Source of the DNA: JAPPLB01 sp965218555
GTDB taxonomy: Bacteria; Acidobacteriota; Terriglobia; Bryobacterales; UBA6623
NCBI GenBank assembly: GCA_965218555.1
Contig: OZ244625.1
Span: 5,332,001-5,396,000, forward strand
Direction: 5' to 3'
DNA: 64,000 nt
A program made the position numbers and the translations under genes. Shown here one piece after another: positions 57,260 through 64,000 of the stretch. Below the pieces are notes generated by a model. The model did not search any database, was not told the DNA's origin, and saw only the letters and a program-made list of their open reading frames with translations. Position 1 is the first letter of the stretch, and the number at the start of each line of letters is the position of its first letter.

Positions 57260-58204
57260 TCACCTCCCTACAAGAGCACGGTACGTCAAACGCTTCCCAC
57301 CCATTCCGTGAGCCAGCGCCGCCATCTGCTGAATCGTGTCGAGGTCGCGGACGTTGTGTCGGCCCGCGAACTCGTTGATGTAGCGTTGTAGATGTTTGAC
57401 GCTCATCTTGTGGTACGTTCCGTAGAAGCCGCGTTTCAACATCGACCAGAACGATTCGATTCCGTTGGTGTGGGCCATGCCTTTGACGTACTCCCCTACA
57501 CCATGTTGTGCCGCTTCGTGGCGAATACCAGACATACCCAAGTAGGCTTGATTGCCGTCCGTGTAGACGGTCGCACCCATTTTGGCTCGGCCTCCTATGA
57601 AATGGCGTAGCGTTGCACCATCCGTACTCTGGACTACCGCAGCACCGACTTTGTTGGTAGCCCGGTCTTTTGCTCCAACTACCGCTGCCTTGCCGACCGA
57701 TCCACGACCGGCGCGCAGTTTCTTCGACGCGTGCTTGTTCGCCTCCTTGCCGCCGATATAGGTCTCGTCTACCTCGACCGGGCCATTGAAAAGTTGGAAA
57801 CCCTGCTCCCACGACTTCCTGATACGGTGGGCCATAAACCAAGCAGACGACTGCCTGATCTTGAGGTCGCGGTGAAGTTTCATCGACGAGACGCCTTTGA
57901 GATTCGTAGCCATCAGGTAGAGACCGATCACCCACTTGTGCAGCGGGATATGGCTGCGCTCCATAACCGTTCCGGTCCGCACGCTGAAATACTTACGGCA
58001 GTCGCCGCAGCGGTACGGCATCGGTTTCTCATTCGGTACGTGTTGAACACGATCCATCGACCCACAGTGCGGACAGTAGCGCTCCCCGTTTGGCCAGCGG
58101 GTGCCTTCAAACCATTGGCGGGCAGAAGTCTCGTCGGGGAACATGTTGAACAGATCGACGAGACTGATTCCTTTTCGATGGCTCTTTCCAGGAGCTTTTG
58201 TCAT
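57260..58204 (-). CDS. IS1595-family transposase (ISXO2-like)
   Basis: 314 residues. N-terminal zinc ribbon (YCPHCGSMDRV...YRCGDCRKYFSVRTGT), then the DDE/N core: D in VEVDETYIGGKE, D in ATVYTDGNQAYLG, and the terminal HTNGIESFWSMLKRGFYGTY motif (N in HTN, E in GIESFW). All intact. It binds the 24-bp terminal repeats and generates the 8-bp duplication seen here. Confidence 0.92.
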   Translation of the reverse strand: MTKAPGKSHRKGISLVDLFNMFPDETSARQWFEGTRWPNGERYCPHCGSMDRVQHVPNEKPMPYRCGDCRKYFSVRTGTVMERSHIPLHKWVIGLYLMATNLKGVSSMKLHRDLKIRQSSAWFMAHRIRKSWEQGFQLFNGPVEVDETYIGGKEANKHASKKLRAGRGSVGKAAVVGAKDRATNKVGAAVVQSTDGATLRHFIGGRAKMGATVYTDGNQAYLGMSGIRHEAAQHGVGEYVKGMAHTNGIESFWSMLKRGFYGTYHKMSVKHLQRYINEFAGRHNVRDLDTIQQMAALAHGMGGKRLTYRALVGR

Positions 58205-58210
58205 ACTTTT

Positions 58211-58239
58211 ATTCTACAGGACGAACCCGATTTTGTCAA
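58211..58239 (-). promoter_or_regulatory. transposase promoter in right IR
   Basis: On the - strand TTGACA (58239-58234), 17 bases, TAGAAT (58216-58211), 7 bases before the transposase ATG region. Consensus-quality; the -35 box forms the inner end of the terminal repeat. Confidence 0.8.
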
Positions 58240-58273
58240 GTCAAACGTATAATTCCCTTATGAAATAGGGGGC

Positions 58274-58463
58274 CGCGACCGTTGTACACCAGAAAACGCG
58301 ACCGTTGTACACCACTGAGAGCGACCGTTGTACACCACCAAGGGCGCGACTGTTGTACACCACCAAGGGCGCGACCGTTGTACACCACCAAGGGCGCGAC
58401 CGTTGTACACCACCAAGGGCGCGACCGTTGTACACCACCAAGGGCGCGACCGTTGTACACCAC
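58274..58463. repeat. eight iterons, candidate plasmid origin (oriV)
   Basis: Eight copies of GCGACCGTTGTACACCA at 58274, 58298, 58321, 58346, 58371, 58396, 58421 and 58446, spaced 23-25 bases; one carries a C-to-T change (GCGACTGTT). Spacers in copies 3-8 are identical (CCAAGGGC). The array lies 3' of the repA gene, as in IncW-type replicons. Two TTTGGGAAGGGAGCT direct repeats follow at 58483-58515. Confidence 0.85.
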
Positions 58464-58513
58464 TCGGGGAAGGGGAAAATGCGGTTTGGGAAGGGAGCTG
58501 TTTGGGAAGGGAG

Positions 58514-59599
58514 CTAGATGCTTCGTTTGTGGGCAGCTCGCTGGAGGCGTTCAATCCAGTCAACGTCGGCGAGGCTCCCTGGTTTCATGTGGAGACCTTC
58601 TGGAAGCAGGTCAACGATGGGAGAAACGGGCTTCTGTTGGAGAACGATGCCGAGCGAGCTGTGAAACTTCGAGCGGAAGTCGCGTCGGCGCTTGTAGTGA
58701 GAGCCGAACTGCGCCTCCAGGTTATTCCACTTGATGAGCGTCGGATGCTTGACGTTGGTGGTGCGATAGGTGAGCCAGGAGTATAGGTCCATTGCGAGAG
58801 GAGATTTGCGGAGCTGCTGGATGATCTTGGTTTCGAGGGGAACAACTGAATTGCCAGAGAGAAGAAAGAACTTTTCGCTGAGAGAGATTTGTATACCAGC
58901 AGAGGAACGTTTCCAGTGATCGGTGATGAACATGCCTTTGAAGTCTTTGTCGTCCCTGACTTTGTGGAGAACGGTGAATGAGGATGAGCAAAGACGTTCG
59001 AGCTGGTCTTGAGCTGCACGAAAGTTTCTTGTACCCCAGCTCAGGTCCATCGTTTTGAGGAAGTCGCGCCAGCTATCGCTGAAAAGAAAGCGGCGTTCTC
59101 TAGAGGTAACGCGAACGGTGGTGAGATAGAGCAGGATGAGACGGGCGATGGAGCCGTAAGGTAAGCCGATCTTCGTGCGGGAGAGGATGGATAGCGAGAG
59201 GTTGCCGTTTCTGCGAGTGAACTCGTTGTGTGAAGATTTGCTGTGGGGCAATGTCATGTTTACAAAGGCGGGGGGAAGATAGAGCAGTTTGAAAGGGCTT
59301 GAAGGGACAACGGGGGGGTCGGAAAACTTGAGCGTGATGCCGGTTGCCCAATCGTTGTCGGCAAGGGCGTGTGAGACGATGTTGACGGCTTTGGTGCGGC
59401 CGTTAAGAGAGTGGCTGAGCTGCGGGGACTGTCTAAGGATGATTCGACCTCGACGATCAACTCCTTCGACCTTGTGATGGGAGAGAAGCTCAAGGTCTTG
59501 ATCTGTAAGAAGGTGTTTGATCTTTCCAATGGCTTCTATGAAAGCGAGCTCTCCGTGTTGTGGCTTGACTAATCGCCAGCGGTCGGTACGGATGCTCAT
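58514..59599 (-). CDS. repA: plasmid replication initiator RepA-like
   Basis: 361 residues from ATG 59599 (the frame is open further upstream without a good start). The C-terminal half resembles RepA_C of IncW/IncP-9-like plasmids: LPYGSIARLILLYLTTVRVT, then FSDSWRDFLKTMDLSWGTRN and FRAAQDQLERLCSSSF, followed by a second winged-helix-like part (MDLYSWLTYRTTNVKHPTLI). It binds the iterons at 58274-58463 to start theta replication. Confidence 0.75.
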   Translation of the reverse strand: MSIRTDRWRLVKPQHGELAFIEAIGKIKHLLTDQDLELLSHHKVEGVDRRGRIILRQSPQLSHSLNGRTKAVNIVSHALADNDWATGITLKFSDPPVVPSSPFKLLYLPPAFVNMTLPHSKSSHNEFTRRNGNLSLSILSRTKIGLPYGSIARLILLYLTTVRVTSRERRFLFSDSWRDFLKTMDLSWGTRNFRAAQDQLERLCSSSFTVLHKVRDDKDFKGMFITDHWKRSSAGIQISLSEKFFLLSGNSVVPLETKIIQQLRKSPLAMDLYSWLTYRTTNVKHPTLIKWNNLEAQFGSHYKRRRDFRSKFHSSLGIVLQQKPVSPIVDLLPEGLHMKPGSLADVDWIERLQRAAHKRSI

Positions 59600-60088
59600 G
59601 GCAGTCTTTTCTGACTGCCTGACAAGCTCGATTAGCAGGGGTAAAGTTAATAGTGGTGAAAAGAAGAATCTGATGCTGCACGCCATCGTGTCTGATGTTT
59701 GCAAGGGAATCGGTGCTGCTCTCCCGTCTGTCCGACGGAGTGCATTCACTGGTTCTCGGAGTCACTCGATACCGATACCAAAGGGACAGAGCATTCCCAC
59801 ATCGACCCCGAGCGATGTGAATTGATTGCGGTGCTTGCCAGCCGGTGTGTCCGATTGAAGGCGTCAACCTAGAAGAATGGCGCCCGGAGATCGCGAACCG
59901 TGAGTCGGAACTGTTCATCAAGATCCGCGGGCGGTTGACAAGGCGACTCCGAGAGTGGGAGCCAAAGCAGCCCCGCCAGCGGGCAATAGCGTATGATAGA
60001 GGTATTCCCGCCGGGGTTTTCTACCCGTTTTCTTGTCATTCGACGATCGATTTTTGCCGCTGACCCGATAGTGGTCAGCCCGATAGGG
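59600..60088. other. gap between repA and RNase D, plasmid/chromosome boundary zone
   Basis: No gene supported. It must contain the right-hand junction of the plasmid-like block. A TATGAT at 59991-59996 may be the -10 box of the RNase D transcript. No tRNA, integrase or direct repeat of the left junction was found. Confidence 0.5.
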
Positions 60089-60163
60089 ATGTCTTTGCAC
60101 ACAAACGCCCCGGCACCTCTCTCTTTCTTGTCGCCACCAACCGAAACAAATCGTCAGGCAGGC

Positions 60164-61381
60164 ATGCGCAAGCCCGTGCCGATCACTGACGCTGCCGCTG
60201 TCGCGGCTGTGGCGGAATCGTTATCGCGGCAGGAGATCATCGCTTTCGATACGGAGTTTCTGCGAGAGAAAACGTTCTATCCCCGGTTGGGCTTGCTCCA
60301 ATTCGCCGACCGCAAGAACGCCTGGCTCATCGATCCACTTGCCCTCTCGCCGGGAGATCTCAAACCCCTGCTCGGCGTGTTGACCGACCCGAAGATCCTC
60401 AAAGCCGCCCACGCGGCCGAGCAAGATCAAGAATGCATCCATCACGCCTACGGGATCCTGGCAACACCAGTACTCGATACGGCCATCGCGGCGTCACTCA
60501 CGGGTTCAGGTGATCAAATCGGTCTGGGACCGCTGTTGAGCAAGTTGCTCGACATCCAATTGCCCAAGGGCCACACCCGAACCAATTGGACGAAACGTCC
60601 TCTCCCACCGGCGATGGCGGAGTATGCCGTCGGAGACGTGAAGCATCTGGTGCGGGCCGCCGACTTGCTTCTCGCCGACCTCGACAAGGCCGGCCGCCGC
60701 GAATGGGCCATGACCCTTTCAGCCGCTTTCGGCGACGCTCGCCGTTACGAGCCGGACCCGGATGCGATCGCGTCCCGCATCGCATCGGGCCGCAGCGCAG
60801 GCGCGGTGACGTACACCGTGCTCCGCGAGCTCGTCCGCTGGAGGGAAAACAAGGTCCGAAGGTCTGATATCCCCCGCCGCTGGGTCGCCGAAGACAGCGT
60901 TCTCCTGAGTCTCGCCAAGGCGCGGCCGGCGAACCTTGAAGACCTGTCCCATTTCCGAGGGTTCGGCGCCAGGTTGCTCCAGAAAGAGGGCCAAGCGATT
61001 CTCGATGCCATCCAGCGCGGCAAAGACCTGCCCCCGGAAAGACGCCCGACGCCGCCGCGCAAGACGCAACCAGACGCCGACGAGGCGCCGGCCGTCTCCG
61101 TACTGAAGTGCTTCCTGAACCTGCTGGCGCGCGAACACAAAGTACCGGCCCGCTACGTGATCGAGACGGATGACGTGATCAAGCTTCTGCGGGGCCGCTT
61201 CCAGAGCGCCGGCGAACTCGCCGAGTCAGGTTTGCTCAAACCGGGCGTCCCCGAAGAGATTGGGGAAGCACTGATGGAAGTCCTGAACGGACGTCAAGCG
61301 CTTACATTCTCGAAGGGCCGCGTAAAGTACATCGAAGTTTCCACCGGCCAGACCACGCGCCAGACGCTTTCGCGGCAGTAG
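60164..61381 (+). CDS. rnd: ribonuclease D-like 3'-5' exoribonuclease
   Basis: 405 residues from ATG 60164 (an ATG at 60089 would add 25 residues). DEDD exonuclease motifs: IIAFDTEFLREKTFYPRLGL (Exo I), AHAAEQDQECIHHAYGI (Exo II), YAVGDVKHLVRAADLL (Exo III). Two HRDC-like regions follow (DIPRRWVAEDSVLLSLAKAR; PARYVIETDDVIKLLRG). RNase D trims tRNA and stable-RNA 3' ends. Chromosomal-type gene. Confidence 0.88.
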   Translation: MRKPVPITDAAAVAAVAESLSRQEIIAFDTEFLREKTFYPRLGLLQFADRKNAWLIDPLALSPGDLKPLLGVLTDPKILKAAHAAEQDQECIHHAYGILATPVLDTAIAASLTGSGDQIGLGPLLSKLLDIQLPKGHTRTNWTKRPLPPAMAEYAVGDVKHLVRAADLLLADLDKAGRREWAMTLSAAFGDARRYEPDPDAIASRIASGRSAGAVTYTVLRELVRWRENKVRRSDIPRRWVAEDSVLLSLAKARPANLEDLSHFRGFGARLLQKEGQAILDAIQRGKDLPPERRPTPPRKTQPDADEAPAVSVLKCFLNLLAREHKVPARYVIETDDVIKLLRGRFQSAGELAESGLLKPGVPEEIGEALMEVLNGRQALTFSKGRVKYIEVSTGQTTRQTLSRQ

Positions 61382-61462
61382 TCCGTCTTTTTTCCCACAC
61401 GGTGAGAGAGACCGGATAGAATCACCTCATGGCGCCGGCGTGCGGCGGCGTTGGAGGTTCCC

Positions 61463-61945
61463 ATGGTATTCAGGAAGGCCGTGATTCGACCGGCAGGTTG
61501 TCTCGCCGCTGGTGTTCTGGCGATTCTGCAGTCACTTGGGTGCGCGGGCCAAGCGCCCTCGCAGGAGTTACTGGAGAAGGAATTCGAAGAATCACTGTCC
61601 GGGGCTGTCCTCGAAGGCTCCTTCACGATCAACGGCCGCGAGTCGGAACCGTTGCGCACGGAGCGCTACGAGATCAACAGCGTCACCAAAATCGCCGGCA
61701 GCCTCTGGACCATCAACACCCGCATTCAATACGGCAGCCGCGATGTGACCGTGCCTGTACCGGTGACAGTCGAGTGGGCCGGTGACACGCCGGTGGTGAG
61801 CCTCACCGACACGGCGATTCCCGGACTCGGCACGTTCTCGGCGCGTGTACTCTTCTACCGCGGGCAATACGCCGGCACCTGGAGTCATGGAGACACCATC
61901 GGCAATCAGTTCGGCCGCATCATCAAGAAACCGCCGGAATCGTAA
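61463..61945 (+). CDS. small predicted lipoprotein
   Basis: 160 residues from ATG 61463 (GGAGG at 61453-61457). Lipobox LQSLGCAGQ near residue 27. The mature part is beta-rich: TKIAGSLWTINTRIQYGSRD, VPVTVEWAGDTPVVSLTDTA, LFYRGQYAGTWSHGDTIGNQ. A calycin-like small barrel is possible. Not recognised as a named family. Confidence 0.7.
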   Translation: MVFRKAVIRPAGCLAAGVLAILQSLGCAGQAPSQELLEKEFEESLSGAVLEGSFTINGRESEPLRTERYEINSVTKIAGSLWTINTRIQYGSRDVTVPVPVTVEWAGDTPVVSLTDTAIPGLGTFSARVLFYRGQYAGTWSHGDTIGNQFGRIIKKPPES

Positions 61946-62163
61946 AGGTGCGGTGACGGCTGCAGCTCTTGTCGAGCCCGGGGTTTGACCGGATCAGCCG
62001 TCGGCTCCCACGTGCTCCGACAGCTCCGATGAGTGCCTTCGTCACGTTCTCGGCGACGTCAGAGATCGCTCTGCCATGTAGCGATGGTCGCCCCAGCAAC
62101 ACCATCGAAGCCGCGGCCCCGACCCGATAAGGGCCGCCAAGCCGCTCCTGACGGGCGAATACT

Positions 62164-62169
62164 TATAAT
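62164..62169 (+). promoter_or_regulatory. -10 box upstream of sppA
   Basis: TATAAT, 75 bases before the sppA start. No good -35 hexamer is placed 16-18 bases upstream. The rest of the gap 61946-62244 holds nothing else supported. Confidence 0.45.
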
Positions 62170-62244
62170 GAGTCCACCTTGAAGACGCGCGGATCGCATC
62201 AGTGATCCGGCGGCGAGTTCTCTCAAGGCGATCGGCGGACCCCT

Positions 62245-63981
62245 ATGGTCAAGTTTCTTCTTGGCATCCTTACAGGCATACTGCTCACGTTCTTCATGGC
62301 GGTCTTCGTGGTGGTGCTTATCGCCACGCTCAGCCCGGGTCAGCCTGGCGTTCAGAAGGACTCCGTTCTCACGTTGCGCCTACGAGGCGACATCCCCGAA
62401 CACGCCGCGAGTGAATTCAGCGTTCAATGGCTTCGCTACGGGCCTCCGCCGACTCTCCTCGATCTCCGGAACGCTCTCAAGGAAGCCGCGGACGACGAAC
62501 GTATCTCCGCCCTGGTGTTGCACGGCGGCGGTCTCGGGACGGGATGGGCGAAGGCTCAGGAAATCCGATACGGCATTGAGAATTTCAAGAAGTCGGGCAA
62601 GCCTGTCGTCGCCCTGTTGAACAACGCCGGCACGATCGACTATTTCGTTGCCAGCGCTGCCGACGAAATATTCATGGTCCCCGAAGCCATTCTCGACATG
62701 AAGGGCCTGCGCGCCGAGGTGAGTTTCTACGCCGACACACTCGAGAAGCTGGGCATCGAAGCAGAGGTGGAGCGTATCGGCAAGTACAAGAGCGCCGCGG
62801 AGCCGCTCTCCCGCTCGTCGATGTCCGACGAGTATCGCGAGGTCGTCAATTCCGTGCTGGACGACCTGTATATGAGATTCATCGCAACGGTAGCGCGGTC
62901 GCGGGAAAAGTCCGACGATGCGTTCCGCGCTTTGCTGGACGAGGGACCGTTTCTTTCTGCAGACGCCGTCGAGGCAGGACTCATTGACGGGTTGAAGTAC
63001 GAAGATCAGTTCAGAGATTACCTCAAGGAAAAGATGGAACAAGAGGAGTGGCGGGAAGTTACGTTCTCGGACTACCGGCGGTCTATGGAGAATCCCGCAG
63101 GCTTCGGAGGCGGCGACCAGATCGCGGTGGTCTACGCGGTCGGTGACATCATGGCGGGCAGCAGTGAAGTGGACCCCTTCCTTGACGCACGGATTCTGGG
63201 CGACGAGAGCTTTGCGAAAACCCTTCGTGGGGTGCGAGAGGATGACGATGTCAAGGCGGTGATCCTACGGGTGAACTCGCCGGGCGGAGACGCTTTCGCT
63301 TCGGACCGCATGTGGAGAGAAGTGAATCTGTTGCGGGAGAAGAAGCCGCTGGTGGTATCGATGTCGAACGTGGCGGCGTCGGGGGGCTACTACATCTCGA
63401 TGGCCCAAGCGCCAGTGGTGGCCTACCCCGGCACGTTCACCGGCTCGATCGGCGTCATCTACGGCAAGATGAACTTACGGGGTCTTTACGACAAGATCGG
63501 CGTCAAGAAAGAGATCCTCACGCGGGGTCGTTTCGCGGCCATCGATAGCGACTACCGCCCCCTTACACGGGAAGAACGAGCAAAGCTGCGCCACGAAATC
63601 CAGGCGGTCTACAAGACTTTCGTGCAAAAGGTGGCCGACTCACGGGAACGCTCATGGGACGAGATTGACGAGGTCGCGCAGGGGCGGGTCTGGGTCGGCA
63701 ATCAGGCATACGAAAAGGGGCTGGTCGACGAGCTCGGCGGGTTCGATCGGGCCATCGAGCTGGCGCAGCAAGCCGCCGAGCTACAGGACGGAGAATTTCG
63801 GCTGGTTCCCTACCCTGCTCCCCAGCAACTTATTGAGGCCCTGTTCGACGCCGACAGCTTTGCCTGGAACGATTCACTCAGACTGCCGTCGAACTTGAAC
63901 CCGAGGCGCTTCGCGATTTCGCCATCCCTGCTCGAGGGCGGTGTTCTGCGGCTCGCCCCCTACACGATTACCGTCCAGTAG
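62245..63981 (+). CDS. sppA: signal peptide peptidase SppA (67-kDa type)
   Basis: 578 residues: N-terminal transmembrane helix (LLTFFMAVFVVVLIATL), then tandem S49 domains. The catalytic Lys is expected in the first domain at VERIGKYKSAAEPLSRSSMS, the Ser in the second at MSNVAASGGYYISMAQAP, with SPGGDAFASD and FTGSIGVIYGK nearby. It degrades signal peptides in the inner membrane. Full length; the stop is 19 bases before the window end. Confidence 0.9.
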   Translation: MVKFLLGILTGILLTFFMAVFVVVLIATLSPGQPGVQKDSVLTLRLRGDIPEHAASEFSVQWLRYGPPPTLLDLRNALKEAADDERISALVLHGGGLGTGWAKAQEIRYGIENFKKSGKPVVALLNNAGTIDYFVASAADEIFMVPEAILDMKGLRAEVSFYADTLEKLGIEAEVERIGKYKSAAEPLSRSSMSDEYREVVNSVLDDLYMRFIATVARSREKSDDAFRALLDEGPFLSADAVEAGLIDGLKYEDQFRDYLKEKMEQEEWREVTFSDYRRSMENPAGFGGGDQIAVVYAVGDIMAGSSEVDPFLDARILGDESFAKTLRGVREDDDVKAVILRVNSPGGDAFASDRMWREVNLLREKKPLVVSMSNVAASGGYYISMAQAPVVAYPGTFTGSIGVIYGKMNLRGLYDKIGVKKEILTRGRFAAIDSDYRPLTREERAKLRHEIQAVYKTFVQKVADSRERSWDEIDEVAQGRVWVGNQAYEKGLVDELGGFDRAIELAQQAAELQDGEFRLVPYPAPQQLIEALFDADSFAWNDSLRLPSNLNPRRFAISPSLLEGGVLRLAPYTITVQ

Positions 63982-64000
63982 TTCAGCGAGAGATCCAACA

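Larger units (their letters stand above)
55777..58265. mobile_element. IS1595-family element with passenger genes and 8-bp target duplication
   Basis: The element spans 55785-58257 (2473 bp). TTATGAAA is duplicated at 55777-55784 and 58258-58265. Terminal inverted repeats are 24 bp with one mismatch: GGGAGTTATACGTTTGAC + TTGACA at the left, GGGAATTATACGTTTGAC + TTGACA on the other strand at the right. It carries a transposase, three other open frames and a structured leader. IS1595 elements typically have 8-bp duplications and often carry passengers. Confidence 0.92.

Noticed and set aside
58274..58463. CRISPR-like array of regularly spaced repeats
   Set aside because: The units are 17 bp with 6-8 base spacers that are themselves identical, and a RepA gene is adjacent; this is an iteron array.
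59845..60102. Short open frames before RNase D
   Set aside because: Overlapping frames on both strands without start signals; the region more likely contains the promoter and junction.

Overview
The window reads as bacterial chromosome at both ends with a large block of conjugative-plasmid backbone between them. GC is high throughout. Gene style (DUF29, secreted beta-propeller-free 'Bryobacter-like' secreted protein, PspA/polyamine operon) suggests an Acidobacteriota-like soil bacterium, but that placement is an inference and no rRNA or other marker gene is present to confirm it.

Left flank (about 1-9.18 kb): a membrane-stress/polyamine-type operon: a partial DUF4178 protein, a lipoprotein, a DUF350 membrane protein, a TrkA-N potassium channel, a J-domain protein that is frameshifted as sequenced, a DUF2170-like protein and PspA (all +). 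A flavin amine oxidase and a membrane-fused spermidine synthase-like protein follow on the - strand, then DUF2617 (+), a small holin-like membrane protein and the 3' end of an unidentified gene (-).

Junction (about 9.18-11.70 kb): a complete IS21-family element (istA, istB). It joins the truncated chromosomal gene on its left to a truncated parA on its right, with no visible target duplication, so this is a rearrangement junction and not a simple insertion.

Plasmid-like block (about 11.7-59.8 kb), almost all genes on the - strand. Partition: a decapitated parA plus an intact parA/ribbon-helix-helix pair with iterated sites. Accessory cassette zone (15.7-26.5 kb): small genes (DUF29-like, zinc-ribbon, DUF3560, NADAR and others), most preceded by a near-identical hairpin leader. 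Type IV secretion cluster B (27.8-39.0 kb): virB8, virB6, virB5 (frameshifted), virB10, virB9, a polyproline surface protein, a divergent HExxH peptidase, virB11, virD4. Candidate oriT and anti-restriction zone (39.1-47.1 kb): a PAPS-reductase-like protein, a long inverted repeat and five tandem ArdC-like genes. Replication and helper genes (47-52.5 kb): a second spermidine synthase-like protein, a RepB-type primase, an outer-membrane barrel and two replication-relaxation-like proteins. Secretion cluster A (52.5-55.6 kb): virB4, virB3, virB2. An IS1595-type element with passenger genes (55,785-58,257, 8-bp duplication) sits beside eight iterons and a plasmid RepA gene. No integrase or recognised relaxase was found.

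Right flank (about 60-64 kb): RNase D, a small lipoprotein and the SppA signal peptide peptidase, all chromosomal-type and on the + strand.

The most striking unexplained signal is a family of 16 hairpin leaders (15 intact, one degenerate). Each lies immediately 5' of the Shine-Dalgarno sequence and start of a plasmid accessory gene. Their base pairs covary, and in most copies the outer helix includes part of the Shine-Dalgarno. This looks like a plasmid-wide post-transcriptional (or single-strand-DNA) regulon covering anti-restriction and small establishment-type genes.
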